Assembly: GCF_963082655.1 (NCBI RefSeq)
Contig: NC_081554.1
Span: 61,107,373 to 61,171,372, forward strand
DNA from: Stomoxys calcitrans
Taxonomy: Eukaryota; Arthropoda; Insecta; Diptera; Muscidae
Reading direction: 5' to 3'
DNA: 64,000 bases
Part shown: positions 1-11,499 of the stretch, one piece after another
How positions within the stretch are numbered: the first letter of the stretch is position 1
Layout: every line of letters begins with the position of its first letter
Notes under the pieces: model-generated
Database searches by the model: none
What the model was told of the DNA's origin: nothing
The model's input: only the letters and a program-made list of their open reading frames with translations
Position numbers and translations under genes: made by a program

Positions 1-545
1 CTTGGCATATTAAAAGTCATAACATAAGTCTTTGTTTCAAATTTTAACCAAATCGGATGACAATTGAGGCTTATAGGGGCTCAAGAAGTCAAATTCGGGG
101 ATCGGTTTATATGGTTGCTATATCTGTTTATAGGCCGATTCGGATTATACTCTTCATGGATGTAAGTTAAGTTTTTGTTCTAAATTGCAACCAAATCGGT
201 TGAAGTTTAAGGCTCCTAAGGGCTCAAGCAGTCAAATCGGGGGATCGGTTTATATAGGAACTATTTCCAGAACTGAACCGATATGGCCCATTTGCCATTC
301 CCAATAACCTTCATCAATAAGAAGTATTAGTGTAAAATTTCATGCGACTAGCTTTACGTGCTCGGCCGCTATCAAGATTTCCACAGACGAATGTGGCTGG
401 ATCAACCCAGAATATCGAGAAAATTCAGAATATATATACTTTATAGGGTCGAAGATCAAGTGTTACAAACGGAATGTGTTAAGTGTTACAAACTGAATGA
501 CTAGATAAGTATACGCCCATCCTATGGTGGTAGGTATAAACATTT
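1..545 (-). mobile_element. DINE-1/INE-1-like element, class A, cut by window start
   Basis: Two class A array units (GGATCGGTTTATATGG, TCAAGAAGTCAAATTCGGGG) are followed by the element core read in reverse (AGAATATATATACTTTATAG at about 450) and by the terminal CATCCTATGGTGGTAGGTATA at about 518-538. Array then core in this order means minus orientation. The distal end lies outside the window. The core is decayed: the CCGTCCGTCTGTC tract is reduced, and a short local duplication of AAGTGTTACAAAC is seen at about 459-492. Confidence 0.8.
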
Positions 546-687
546 TGTGCTTGAAGTCGTGTAAAAATTTCTAGAATCAAATTCTGCTCTCAAGCACCCT
601 TTATTACAATATTACAGTCATTCATATTCGTTTTTTTTTTTATTGCTTTTTGGGTTGATAGGTGTGGACCCTTGACCCCAAATTTTA
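546..687. other. Short spacer between DINE and LINE-1 copy
   Basis: AT-rich sequence with a T11-12 run near 630. It may include the eroded 3' end of the neighbouring LINE (…TGGACCCTTGACC). No gene is seen. Confidence 0.4.
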
Positions 688-1480
688 TTTTAGATTGCTA
701 CATCGATTTTGCATAAGTAGGCTCGTAATCCTATGTGTCCTGTTATGACACCGAAAGCTATGAAGACCTCCTTCTTACTTCCTTTCAGTAATAGCCTCGT
801 CTTCTCCCGATGCGGATCTCCCCATAGGAATTTCGTTATTCAACGGACCGTTTCGATGTTCGTTTGTCGAACTCGTCGACCCGAAAGATTTCGCGTAAAC
901 CAAGTTAATTGACGGCAGACCTCTGCCCAATCGTCCGTTCTTTCATTTCGCCTTACTAGGTTATAACCCAACACCGAAACTATGCGGATTGTGCTAAGCT
1001 CGGAGAAGGCGTTTATCTCCTTCGTACACTCCAAGACTGTTCGAGACCTTACCACCCTGTTGCTATTGTCCTAATGGCCAGTTTACTGTCCGTAAAGACG
1101 TTCACACTTAACATCCTGGCGTAAATACCACACCATGTCACGTATTCCGTGGACGCCCGAATCTCCGCCTGCATTACCGTTTTTTGGTCAGGTAGTTCAA
1201 GACAGATCTGTTCCTGCGTTCTTAATGTAGAACCCAAGGCCCACTCTGTCCTCTAGCTTTGATCCAATCAAAGCGTGAACTTACAGATACCAATGCCAGA
1301 GCTACATCAATCCAAGACTGTTCTATTGGCAGCAGTGACTCGCACTCGTCCTTATATGTCGTCTCAGATATACGATACGAAACCTCTTCCATTCATTCTA
1401 GGTTAACTAACGTCACCTCGATTATACCACGATGGTATAATATGCTTCTAATATAATTAATCTATTCTCCCATTGCCTTA
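688..1480 (-). pseudogene. LINE family 1, RNase H and C-terminal remnant
   Basis: Read on the minus strand, this carries the 3' third of ORF2 of a non-LTR retrotransposon. RNase H motifs are recognisable: LQAEI-like glutamate segment (MQAEIRAST), FTDSKLAIRTI with the conserved Asp, and a degraded RTDDWAEV equivalent of the final ADDLA motif. The downstream part corresponds to the CRACGEDDETLEHFLCHC zinc-like tail of better copies but is largely eroded. Several frameshifts break the frame. RNase H cleaves the RNA strand of RNA-DNA hybrids during target-primed reverse transcription. An RNase H domain in ORF2 is typical of I/LOA/Outcast-type and some Jockey elements; I cannot fix the clade. Confidence 0.75.
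1197..1480 (-). repeat. 284-bp direct duplication, copy 1
   Basis: Base-by-base reading matches 1870-2153 with a single visible substitution (GATACCAATG versus GATAGCAATG). It lies in the LINE-1 segment just before and including the start of RNase H. The offset is exactly 673 bp from end to end. Confidence 0.9.
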
Positions 1481-1745
1481 TACACCGATATGAAATCTTG
1501 ACTTCTTGAGCCTGTTAAAGGCGCAAATATTATCCGATTTGGCTGAAATTTTGTACAACGGCTTCTCCCATGACCTTTAACATACGTGTCGAATATGGCA
1601 TGAATCGGTTTATAGCCTAATCAATATTCTTTTATCCTTTGTTTGCCTAAAAAGAGATACCGTGGAAAGAGTTCTACAGATACGATCCACGGTGGAGGTT
1701 ATATAAGATTCGGCCCGGCCGAACTTAGCACACTTTTACTTGTTT
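1481..1745 (+). mobile_element. DINE-like 3' end fragment
   Basis: One class A unit fragment (TCTTGACTTCTTGAGCC…GCTGAAATTTTGTACAACGG) runs into the diagnostic end: CCACGGTGGAGGTTATATAA, then the palindrome TTCGGCCCGGCCGAA and CACACTTTTACTTGTTTTC. Core and most of the array are missing. Confidence 0.8.
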
Positions 1746-1869
1746 TCTTTAGCACAAATTCTGTAATGATAAGCCTTCGCTTCACCTCATTATTCCAATA
1801 TTCCGGTGTCTCCGTGAGTCCAGTCGTATGCTGTGGAAAATGCGTTTTCATCAAAAGGCTCAACGTGGC
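1746..1869 (-). pseudogene. LINE family 1, linker before RT, fragment
   Basis: Minus-strand sequence matching 17100-17230 and 4798-4922 (GTTTTCATCAAAAG…, TCCGGTGTCTCCGTGAG). It encodes the region just upstream of the RT fingers (LLMKTHFPQ-like). It abuts a DINE 3' end exactly as the fragment at 4798 does, so the junction is shared rather than independent. Confidence 0.75.
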
Positions 1870-2153
1870 TCAAGACAGATCTGTTCCTGCGTTCTTAATG
1901 TAGAACCCAAGGCCCACTCTGTCCTCTAGCTTTGATCCAATCAAAGCGTGAACTTACAGATAGCAATGCCAGAGCTACATCAATCCAAGACTGTTCTATT
2001 GGCAGCAGTGACTCGCACTCGTCCTTATATGTCGTCTCAGATATACGATACGAAACCTCTTCCATTCATTCTAGGTTAACTAACGTCACCTCGATTATAC
2101 CACGATGGTATAATATGCTTCTAATATAATTAATCTATTCTCCCATTGCCTTA
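1870..2153 (-). repeat. 284-bp direct duplication, copy 2
   Basis: Near-identical to 1197-1480 (one substitution seen). Continuous on its high-coordinate side with the thumb/RT part of LINE family 1. Confidence 0.9.
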
Positions 2154-3383
2154 AGTCTCATAGCCGCAGTGAGTGTTTCACACTTTATCTGTATGTCTAT
2201 GGGTCGAATACATAGAATATTTTTCAGTGCCCTAGTGGATGTGGTTCTCATCTCTCAACCTGTTGTATTATCCTTATGTTTGCAAATTTTCTCCATAAAA
2301 GTCCAGAGGCTTAAGGAGGTATTGGTCTTATCACGCTCCTGCAGAGCCAGTGAACTATCCTCGGATTCAGGCCCCATTTCGAACCTACGGCCCGTCTACA
2401 TAGTGCCCAACAACTGTGAGCCTTCTCAGTACGCTCCTGAATGTGATAGTTCCAGTTCAGTTTCCTGTCCAAGATCACACCTAAGTATTTTATCTTGTCA
2501 GATATCGAAATCGTTTCGTAGAGGAAACGTGGTGCGTCAAATTGGCCCACCTTCGCCTTCCTCGTGAACAGGCATATTTCTGTCCACTCTGAGTTAACAT
2601 TGAGACCTTTAGGTCTAGCCCAGTCATATGCCATATGCAAGACACTTTCGGTCCTTCTGCATAGCTCGTTCGAATCGTTACCCCTTAGAAGTATTATAAC
2701 ATCGCCCGTCATAGCAGACGGGTTCAAATCTCTCAGTCAGTCAGTCAGCATCCGAAATAAGTAATTTATGGTGGTCACCCATAGGAATGAGGCGATAAAA
2801 TGCCCCCCTGCGACGTGCCTTGTGCCACATTCTCCCTTGTATTTATGCCATGGGATACACAATCTATTCCCACCTGTCCCTTAGCATATGGTTTATCCAG
2901 TCTCTAAGGATCGGGTCCACCCGGTACTGGTCTAAGGATTGGATCAGTGTGTCGGTCGGCACATTGTTGAAAGCCCCCTCGATGTCAATGCATACCTCCA
3001 GTGTGTATGTTTTGGCATCGAAGAATTTTTCTATGTTATGCCCAACCTCGTGCTGGGCAGTCTCCACCGACCTTTCCTTGACATAGGCATGTTTTTTTAT
3101 ATTGGAACAATGAGCTGGATGCCTTACTCTTTATCATGATATCCACAATACATTTCATGGTTTTGAGTAGAAAGGACGTAAATCTTAGATATCTATGAGA
3201 CTTTGGTGTCGTATAAATTGCATCGTCAAGCTTGGATATAAATATCTCCCTTGCCTGCTTAAAAGCTCTCGGGGTATATGCGAGTCCTAGACATGTTGTG
3301 AAAATAGCGGCCAAGTTGAGCGCTAAATAATCTCCCTCTTTCTGTAGTAACGCAGTTAAAAATTCCATCAGCTGCGGGATCAT
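2154..3383 (-). pseudogene. LINE family 1, reverse transcriptase remnant
   Basis: Minus-strand RT domain of a non-LTR retrotransposon. From high to low coordinate: a FLTALLQKEGDYL segment, FTSFLLKTM, the first catalytic block CIDIEGAFNNV (Asp intact, near 2985), ILRDWINHMLR, then the block that should contain YADD but is disrupted at about 2700-2720 (…MTGDVIILL), then ARPKGLNVNSEWTEICLF and YLGVILDRKLNW. The CAGT run at about 2738-2750 is a local expansion inside the frame. Frameshifts and stops are present. The element is split by the DINE at 3384-4797 and continues at 4798. Confidence 0.85.
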
Positions 3384-4797
3384 CCACCATGAGTAAACTA
3401 ATTTTGTCATTCTGTTTGTAACTTCTCGAAATATTCGCCTAAGACCTTATAAAGTATATATACGTCCGTCCGTCTGTCTGTCGAAAGCACGCTAACTTTC
3501 GAAGGAGTAAAGCTAGCCGCTTGAAATTTTGCACAAATACTTCTTATTAGTGTAGATTAGTTAGGTTTGTAAATGGGCTATAACGGTCCACGTTTTGATA
3601 TAGCTGCCATATAAACCGATCTGGGATCTTGAATTCTTGAGTCGCTAGAGGGCATAATTCTTATCGGATTTGGCTGAAATTTTGCATAGGGTGTTTTATT
3701 ATGACTTCCAACAACTACGGTAACAATGGTTGAAATCGGTAAATAACCTGATATAGCTGCCATATAAACCGATCTGGGGTCTTGACTTCTTGAGCGTCTA
3801 GAGTGCGCAATTCGTATCCGATTTGGCTGAAATTTTGCACGACGTGTTTTGTTATGACTTCCAAAAACTGTGTTAAGAATAGTTCAAATCGGTCCATAAC
3901 CTGATATAGCTGCCATATAAACCGATCTGGGGTCTTGACTTGACTTGACTTCTTGAGCCGCTAGATGGCACAATTCTTATCCGATTTGACTTAAATTTTG
4001 CATGAGGTGTTTTAGTATGACTTCCAACAATTGTGTTAAGTATGGTTGAAATCGGTCTGTAACCTGATACAGCTGTCATTTAAACCCATCTGGAATCTTG
4101 ACTTCTTGAGCCGCTAGAGGGCACAATTCTTATCCGATTTTGCTGAAATTTTGCACGACGTGTTTTGTTATGACTTCCAAAAACTGCGTTAAGAATAGTT
4201 CAAATCGGTCCATAACCTGATATAGCTGCCATATAAACCGATCTGGGGTCTTGACTTCTTGAGCCACTAGAGGACGCAATTATCATGCGAGATGACTGAA
4301 ATTTAGCATGAGGTATTTTGTTATGACTTTCAACAACTGTACTAAGAATAGTTCAAATCGGTCCATAACCTGATATAGCTGTCATATAAACCGATCTGGT
4401 GTCTTGACTTCTTGAGCCTCTACAGGGATCAAGTATTATCCGATTTGGCTGAAATTTTGCACGACATGTTTTGTTACGACTTCTAACAACTGTATTAAGA
4501 ATGGTTCAAATCGGTCCATAATCAGATATAGCTGCCATATATACCGATCAGGGGTTTTGACTTCGTGATCCACTAGAGGGTGCAATTATTATCCGATTTA
4601 GCTGAAAGTTTGCATGAGGTGTTTTGTTATGACTGTCAATAACTGTACTAAGAATAGTTCAAATCGGTCCATAACCTGATATAGCTGCCATATAAACCGA
4701 TCTGGTGTCTTGACTTCTTCAGCCTCTACAGGAAGCAAGTATTATCCAATTTGGCTGAAATTTTGTACAACGGCTTCTTAGCACGCTTTTACTTGTT
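3384..4797 (+). mobile_element. DINE-like element, class A, inside LINE-1
   Basis: The core starts with ATCCACCATGAGTAAACTAA and includes CTTATAAAGTATATATACGT and CGTCCGTCTGTCTGTCGAAA. Then follow about eight class A units of roughly 150-165 bp (GATATAGCTGCCATATAAAC at about 3599, 3754, 3904, 4219, 4525, 4679, more degraded ones between). The far end jumps from TACAACGGCTTC directly to TTAGCACGCTTTTACTTG, so the palindrome and part of the end are deleted. It interrupts the LINE RT just at the GPDG region. Confidence 0.85.
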
Positions 4798-5120
4798 TTC
4801 TTTACCACAAATTCTGTAATGATGAGCCTTCGCTTCACTTCATTATTCCTATATTCCGGTTTCTCCGTGAGCCCAGTCGTATGCTGTGGAAAATGAGTTT
4901 TCATCAAAAGACTCTACGTGTCTTCTATTCCGTTTCAGTTTGGACATGAGTTTTTGAGAGACGTTTTTGGCGGCTTCATTAATAATATCGACCTGTTCCT
5001 ATAAAAGCTTCTCGTATACCAATTAACTTTCGCCTTTTCACGCCGTGCTCTGTTATAAAGTCCAAGTACGTCTTTCCCAATGCTGCGAATCTCCACAATC
5101 ATTCAGTGTTTTTTATGGAC
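4798..5120 (-). pseudogene. LINE family 1, EN-RT linker remnant
   Basis: Continuation of the LINE broken at 3383. The minus strand encodes LLMKTHFPQ-like and KNVSQKLMSK / RAREKSKLV-like segments, as expected between endonuclease and RT. Several stops and frameshifts. It is cut on the high side by a SINE-1 copy. Confidence 0.65.
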
Positions 5121-5127
5121 TGTTTTC

Positions 5128-5438
5128 CTTCCTTCGTAGGGCAGAGGTTAGCATATCCGCTTATAACGCTGAACACCTGGGTTCGTATATTGGTAAGATC
5201 AAAAAAAATTTTCAGGGGTGGTTTTCCTATCCTAATACTGGCAACATTTGTGAGATACTATGCCATGCAAAAACTTCACTCCAAAGAGGTGTCGCACTGC
5301 GGCACGCCGTTCGGACTCGGCTATAAATACGAGGCCCCTTATCATTGAGCTTAAACTTGAATGGGACTGCACTCATTGATATGGGAGGAGTTTACCCCAG
5401 TTCCTTAGTGGGATGTTCATGGGCAAATTTGCAATTTT
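5128..5438 (+). mobile_element. SINE-1 copy (tRNA-derived)
   Basis: Box A-like TAGGGCAGAGGTTAGCAT and a degraded box B (GGTTCGTATATTGG) head a body with GAGGTGTCGCACTGCGGCAC and CGTTCGGACTCGGCTATAAA. It ends at GTTCATGGGCAAATTTGCA. Length about 310 bp. Confidence 0.85.
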
Positions 5439-5733
5439 GATTTCCTTTCTTGAAGAGGACATAAAGCTTCGAGAGACCCTACTATTACAATCGCAATCCA
5501 GTTGACATTGTCGAAAATGACCTCTAAGCTTGGACAATCATAAATATTTGCTCAGTCTTTCTCTGAGTAAAATGCAAATTTGCCCATGAACATTGCACAA
5601 GGGAACAGGGGCAAACTTTCTCTGGGTAGTCTTCCGAATTTGATCCAGTTGATTTTGCCCTTATTCTGGAAGATTATCGCATTCGGCACTGGCCGTGCTA
5701 TTCTAAAACTAATTTTTCTCAATTTCCTGACTG
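5439..5733. other. Spacer with a reverse SINE-1 3' fragment
   Basis: Positions 5566-5630 hold the SINE-1 3' end in minus orientation (ATGCAAATTTGCCCATGAAC). The rest may be eroded LINE endonuclease-linker sequence: the minus strand at 5640-5700 reads KINWIKFGRL-like. This is low-confidence inference. Confidence 0.45.
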
Positions 5734-5990
5734 TGCCACTGTAGCGCAAAGGTTAGCATGTCCACCTATGATGCTGAACACCTGGGTTCGAATCCTGGCG
5801 AGACCATCAGAAAAAATTTTCAGCGGTGGTTTTCCCCTCCTATTGCTGGCAACATTTGTGAGGTACTATGCCATGTAAAACTTGTATCCAAAGAGGTGTC
5901 GCACTGCGGCACGCCGTTCGGACTCATTGATATGTCAGAAGTTTGCCCCTGTTCCTAAGACGAATGTTCATGGGCAAAATTTCCAATTTT
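5734..5990 (+). mobile_element. SINE-1 copy with intact boxes
   Basis: Box A TAGCGCAAAGGTTAGCATG and box B GGTTCGAATCC (5785-5795) are both intact for RNA polymerase III. The body is shortened between GACTCATTG and ATATGTCAGAAG. It ends near TTCATGGGCAAAATTTCC. Confidence 0.88.
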
Positions 5991-7102
5991 GGGTTGTTCA
6001 TATTAAGATTGCTCGAATGGTACATAATCAGCACAGCTTTCAAAGAATACCTTATACCCTGTAATATCCTTTGCGGTATAATATCTGTTGTCCAGTGTTA
6101 ACTATTGTTTATTCATTTTGTTTTTGTGAAGTTGTCAGATTTTAAGCTTGCTTTAATGGATTTTAGTTAATTGCATTGTTTGTGGTTAATTTCATTTTCG
6201 TATTATCTATTTTGAATGACAAGGACAATGTAAAACCCTCAAGTCTCCAACAACAACAACAACAACAAGAAGGGGAAAAAATAGCAGCAGCATCAGAACT
6301 ACCACAACCAACAACAACAATAGGGATAATAATAAAAATGACGACAATGATTATGATGGTGGGATGATGACGATGGAATTTGCGGCTGCCATCAGCAGAT
6401 TTTATTTGCCTTCAAATATTTACCCAAAATGAATGTTATTAATTTAATGGCTTCGAAAGGACCAAGGACCCCCATAATCTTTGCCATAGAAATATTGCGC
6501 TTGTTCATTTTTTTTCTTCTTTCTAATTCTGATGATGGCGCTGCTGTCATCTGGCTGGGGTTCAAGGCTATCTCATATTTTTAGCTTGTTTGTCGTTATT
6601 TTCGCTTTTTGCGCTTTGCTGGATATTTAATTGTGCTCATCATTTTTATTTACCCCACCCCACCGCACCCCTAGCCACAGCATCAGACTGAAATCTAAGA
6701 TTAATCGAGTGATTAATCGGAAAGGATGACATCCCCACTGAAGCGTATAAATATTCAACATTCTGGCACAATCAACAATCGGCCAAAGCAAAGATTAACA
6801 AATCTTCTAGATTATGATTGTGTCGTTTGATGGATGGTCATCATTATTCCGACCTATTGTGGCTTTTCAAAACGATTTGTTATAGAGCCAAGAATAAGAA
6901 TGTTATTTGGCGTTGAATTGTGATTGATGCTAAAAAGGGGAAAAACGTATAGGGATATCTAAGGATGGACATAAGGGAATATGTTTGTGTCTGGGTCATA
7001 GCATTTGTTGGATTCCTGGTGCAGTTACATATTAGAGCCAACAGGCGCACTGTTTATTAATATATCTACCATCATAAGAGTAAGTTCTGCATATCATGTC
7101 GA
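5991..7102. other. AT-rich unique sequence
   Basis: No repeat family or gene recognised. Contains a (CAA)n run at about 6248-6268, a C-rich patch CCCCACCCCACCGCACCCC at about 6652, and short ORFs without recognisable domains. Confidence 0.6.
6248..6268 (+). repeat. (CAA)n microsatellite
   Basis: Seven uninterrupted CAA units, extended by further CAA-rich sequence to about 6320. Confidence 0.9.
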
Positions 7103-7985
7103 AATGAAATAAGTTGAAGCGTGCTAAGTTCAGCCGGGCCGAATCTTATATACCCTCCGCCATGGATCGCATTTGTTGAGTTCTTTGTCCGTTATTTCTC
7201 CGTAGACAAACAAAGAATAATGAATAAGAAATGTTATGATATTGAATGATATTGGGTAATATTTCAGTCCATTCGGATAAGAATTGCGCCTTGTAGGGGC
7301 TCAAGAAGCATAATAGGGAGATCGGTTTATATGGGAGGTGTATTAGGCTATATTGACCATATTGAACACGTATATTGTAGGTCGTGGGAGAAGTCGTTGT
7401 ACAAAATTTCAGCCAAATCGGATAAGTATTACAACTTCTAGAAGCTTAAAAAGTCATGATCCCAGATCGGTTTATATGGCAGCTATATCAGGTTATGAAC
7501 CGATTTGAACAACACTTAGCACAGTTGTTGGAAGTCATAAAAAAGCACCTCTTGCAATATTTTAGCCTAATTAATTAAGAATTGCGCCCTCTAGAGGCCC
7601 GAGAAGTCAAGATCCGAGAACGGTTTATATGGCAGCTATATTAGGTTATGTACCGATTTGCGCCATACTTAGCAAAGTTGTTGAAAGTCATAACAAAACA
7701 CCTCGGAAGGAAATTGCGCTCTCTAGAGGCTCAAGAAGTCAAGACCTCAGATCGGTTTATATGGAAGCTCCATCAGATTATGGAGCGATTTAAACCCTAC
7801 TTAGCACAGTTGTTGGAAGTCATAACGAAGCATCTCATGCTCAATTTTAGAAAAATCGGAAGGGAATTGCTGCCTATAGTGGCTAAAGAAGTGAAGAGCC
7901 AAGATCGGTTTATATGGCAGCTATATTAACACATAAACCAATATGGTCCATTTATAATCCCAACGGACCTACACTGATAAGAAGT
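7103..7985 (-). mobile_element. DINE-like element, class A, part 1
   Basis: Starts with the reversed terminus (GCGTGCTAAGTTCAGCC, GGGCCGAATC, TATACCCTCCGCCATGG), then about five class A units. It breaks at TAAGAAGTATA, where element D is inserted. The core resumes at 9634. Confidence 0.85.
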
Positions 7986-9633
7986 ATATCTTATATATAA
8001 AATTCAATTTGTGTTTGTTTGTTTGCCGGTTTGTTTGTTTGTTTAGTATAGACTCAAACACGGCTGAACCGATTACCTTGAAATTTTCACAGATTCTGTT
8101 GGTTGGTCTGAAAGGAAACATAGGTAGGGGGAAGGGTCCGCCCCCCCTCCCCAATAGTACTAACTAAAAATTAAAGTGATCGGGACAATATGGGATTCAA
8201 ATGAAAGGTATTCAAGAAAAGAGAACGTATTTCGTAACAAAAGTTGGGTCCAAGTACATCGGGGGCCGTCCCAACCCCAAAACCCCTTATAATAGGTTTA
8301 TTTGACGATCATGACAATATGAGACTCAAATGAAAGGTATTCGGGAGTAGATTACGAATATGGTCAGGAAATAGGAATAACCTTCATAATTTATTGATAA
8401 CGGAAGAGGGAAGACCCGCCACCGTTACCCCAAAAACACCACCCAAAATCAAAAGTCGACCGATAAGGACAAAATCATGTCGAACTATAGGGGGTCACAC
8501 CACCCCCACAAAAACGCCCATAATGGGCACATTAGCCAATCACGGATATATGGGACTCGGTTTGTTTGTTCCGTATAGACTGAAAAACGGCAGAACCGAT
8601 ATTCTCAAAATTTTCGCATATTGTGCAGTTTGGTCTGGAAGGAAACATAGGCTATATAATTTTTCGGTATCGGAAAGGGGACGGACCCTCCTCCTAATGC
8701 TAAAAACACAACCCAAAATCAAAAGTGGACTGATCGGGACAATATCGGTATCAAATGAAAGGTATTGGAGAGTAGAACACGAATGTGGTATTCAAATTTG
8801 GGTTCAAGTTCCCAGCGTGGCCCTCTCTAAACAGATATATTCGAAGTTCATGTCAATATAGGACTCAAATAAAAAGTATTAGGCAGTAGATTATACGTAT
8901 GGCATACAACATTAGGTCCAAGTAATTTGGACGTCACCCACCCCCAAATACCCCCAAACGGGCATATTAGCCGACCATGACTATATGGAACTCAAATGAA
9001 AGGTATTAGGGAGTAGAGTACGAATATGACATTAAAATGTGCGTTGAAGTCTAGGTGGCGTTTTACCAACTAAAGATACGTCAAATAGGTTATTTGACCA
9101 ATTATGACAATATGGGACTCAAATGAAAGGTATAGATAACGAATGTGATATCCTGAACTGAACGAATTCCTTTGGGAATAAAGAACGAATTTGATATCTA
9201 TTTTCAGTACAAAGTGCCGGTGGCCGCCCCAGCCCAAAACACCCTCCAAACGGTTCATATTTACCGGCAATAGCAACATGGGGTTCAAATTTAAGGGATT
9301 TGGAAGTGCAGCCCAAATTTGATATCCATATTTGAGTCGAAATGTCTGAGATGTCATCCCTCCCCTAATGAAAACATGAGTGCTTTCCAATTCGAGTTTA
9401 AACTCAATGATAAGGGACCATTTTTTATAGCCGAGCCCGAACGGCCTCCCTCAGTGTACCACTTTGGGAAAAAAAATTTTTTAAATGACCATGCATGGTA
9501 TTGTTCCGATTTGTCCGATATTCTTGTTAGAATACGAACGCGTTCAGCGTCAGCGGCGAAGTGTCCCCACCCTAAAAAGATATTAGAGAGTTCAAGAAGG
9601 TGCAGCGGAGCGGGCCCGGTTTGGCTAGTATAA
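7986..9633 (-). mobile_element. Element D copy, nested in a DINE
   Basis: An unclassified repeat in minus orientation. Its low-coordinate end is AAATTCAATTTGTGTTTG followed by a TTTG run and GACTCAAACACGGCTGAACC. The body has recurrent blocks (GGGACTCAAATGAAAGGTAT; GGGAGGACC-type GC patches; ATCAAAAGTGGAC). Its high-coordinate end is GAGCGGGCCCGGTTTGGCTAG, the reverse of CTAGC…GACCCGCTCCGC seen at 29184. No protein domain recognised. Positions about 9385-9560 hold a diverged SINE-1-like body. Confidence 0.75.
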
Positions 9634-9826
9634 GTATATATACAAAGTTTGCGTGCTTTCGACAAACCGACGGACAGACGGACGGAAATGGCTAGATCGA
9701 CTTAGAATGTCATAACGATTAAGAATATATATACTTTATGTGGTCTCAGAAGAATATTTCGAGGTGCTACAAACGGATTAACGAAATTTGTATAAACCCA
9801 TCCTATAGTGGAGGGTATAAAAATTG
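9634..9826 (-). mobile_element. DINE-like element, class A, part 2 (core)
   Basis: GACGGACAGACGGACGGAAATGG then ATCAAGAATATATATACTTTAT-like core and CCATCCTATAGTGGAGGGTATA. This completes the DINE begun at 7103. About 30 bp of the usual core (AGCGGCTAGCTTTACTCC) are missing at the insertion point. Confidence 0.85.
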
Positions 9827-9987
9827 GATTTTTGGTCTTGTAATGTATGATGTAGTTTAAGAATAAAAAAATACTATTGTGGAAATCTGACATCCTTCTA
9901 AAGGAATCTTGGCAGAAATAAATAGTCAACCATAAGCAAAATGAAAGCTCTCAGACCAGCCAATTATAAAACCAATTGAGCTTTGCA
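9827..9987. other. Short unique spacer
   Basis: AT-rich spacer between the DINE and the SINE. No feature is seen. Confidence 0.4.
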
Positions 9988-10261
9988 AATGCAAATTTCC
10001 CCATGAACATTCCCCTAAGGAACAGGGGCAAACTTCTCACATATCAATGAGTGTTGTCGGTTTAAAGTTTAAGATCCATAATAAGTGCCCTTCTTTTTAT
10101 GGCCGAGTCCGAATGGCGGGCAGCAGTGCAACACCTCTTTGGGGAGAAGCTTTTACATGGCTGTCATACCAAATGGTACAGTACCTCACAAACGTTGCCA
10201 GCAGTAGGAGGGTAAACCATCTCTGATAATTTTTTCTAATGTTCTCGCCGGGGTTAGAACC
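9988..10261 (-). mobile_element. SINE-1 copy, head truncated
   Basis: Reverse-orientation body (CCCCATGAACATTCCCCTAA … GCAACACCTCTTTGGGGAGA … CTCGCCGGGGTTAGAACC). The sequence stops at the box B region; box A is missing. Confidence 0.85.
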
Positions 10262-10354
10262 AGGGCTGCGGAGTCGAGCAAGTTTGACTCGGCTCCGACT
10301 GCGAGAAGATTGCTCAACTTCGACTTAAACTTTGACTCAGACTCCGAGCACTTA
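10262..10354. repeat. GACTC-rich repeat
   Basis: AGGGCTGCGGAGTCGAGCAAG followed by GACTCGGCTCCGACTGCGAG and further GACTC motifs. The reverse complement of its start (CTTCGACTACGCAGCCCTGG) recurs at 11482-11501, beyond the intervening DINE. Confidence 0.6.
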
Positions 10355-11412
10355 ATTATACCCTCCACCATAGGATGGTGGTATACTAATCTATTCCGTT
10401 TGTGACGCCTCGAAATATTCGTCTAAGACCCCACAAAGTATATATATATATAATCTTGATCGTCTCGTAGTTCTGAGTTGAGCTAGCTATGTCTGGCCGT
10501 CTGTCGATATCACGATTGCGGCCCAACGCATAAAGCTAGAAGCTTGAAATTTTGCACAGATACTAAATATTGATGTAGGTCGTAAGAGATTGCAAATGGG
10601 TCATATCGATTTAGATTTAGATAAAGCTCCCATATAAACCGATCTCCCGATTTGACTTCTTTATCACCTGGAAGCCTCAATTTGCATCCGATTTGACACC
10701 AATTTTCACATAGTTTTCTGTTATAACTTCCAACAACTGAGCCAAGTACAGTCCGTATCAATCTATAACCTCATATAGCTCCCATATAAACCGATCTCCC
10801 GATTTTTCCACTGGAAGCCGCAATTTTTGTTCGATTTGGCTGATTTTGCACGTAGTGTTCTGTTATGACTTCCAATAGCTGTGCCAAGTACGGCTTAAAT
10901 CAGTCCATAACCTGATATAGCCCCCATATAAACCGATCTCCCCCATTTGGTTTCTTGAGCCCCTGGAGCCGCAATTTTTGTCCGATTTTGGTGAAATTTA
11001 GCATGTGGTGTACCGTTGTTACTTCCAACAACTGAGTCTAACACGGTTCTAATCGGTCTATAACCAAATTTAGCTCCCATATAAACCGATCTCCCGATTT
11101 GACTTCTTGAGTCGTTACAAACCTCAATTTTTGTCCGATTTGGCTAAAATTTTGCATGCGGTGTTACGACTTCAATGTGCCAAATACGGTCCAAATCAGA
11201 CTATAACCTGATATAGCTCCCATGTAAATCGGTCTCTTGTTCATCCTTGTTCGGTTATTAGAAGCTTTAATTTTTGCTGGTTTGACAGTACTTTCGTATG
11301 TAGAATAAAATTATGTCCTTCAACTAAATATATTTTGCATAAATTTTTAGCAGAATCCATGATGGTTCCAAAGACTCGGCCCTGCCGAACTTATGAAGCT
11401 TTTAATTGTTTT
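10355..11412 (+). mobile_element. DINE-like element, class A
   Basis: Starts TATACCCTCCACCATAGGATGG, core CACAAAGTATATATATATAT, a reduced CCGTCTGTC tract, then about four units of the CTCCCATATAAACCGATCTCCC subtype. Ends in a decayed terminus: CATGATGGTTCC and CTCGGCCCTGCCGAACTTATG (imperfect palindrome). Confidence 0.85.
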
Positions 11413-11499
11413 ATTCTAAAACAAAATTTTAATTTAATGTTTCTTTTTTTGTGTAGAAACATTTTTTACTATCTTGTCCTCGACTTCGACTACGCAGCC
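11413..11499. other. Junction segment
   Basis: AT-rich sequence running into the reverse complement of the GACTC-rich repeat near 11477-11501. Confidence 0.4.
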
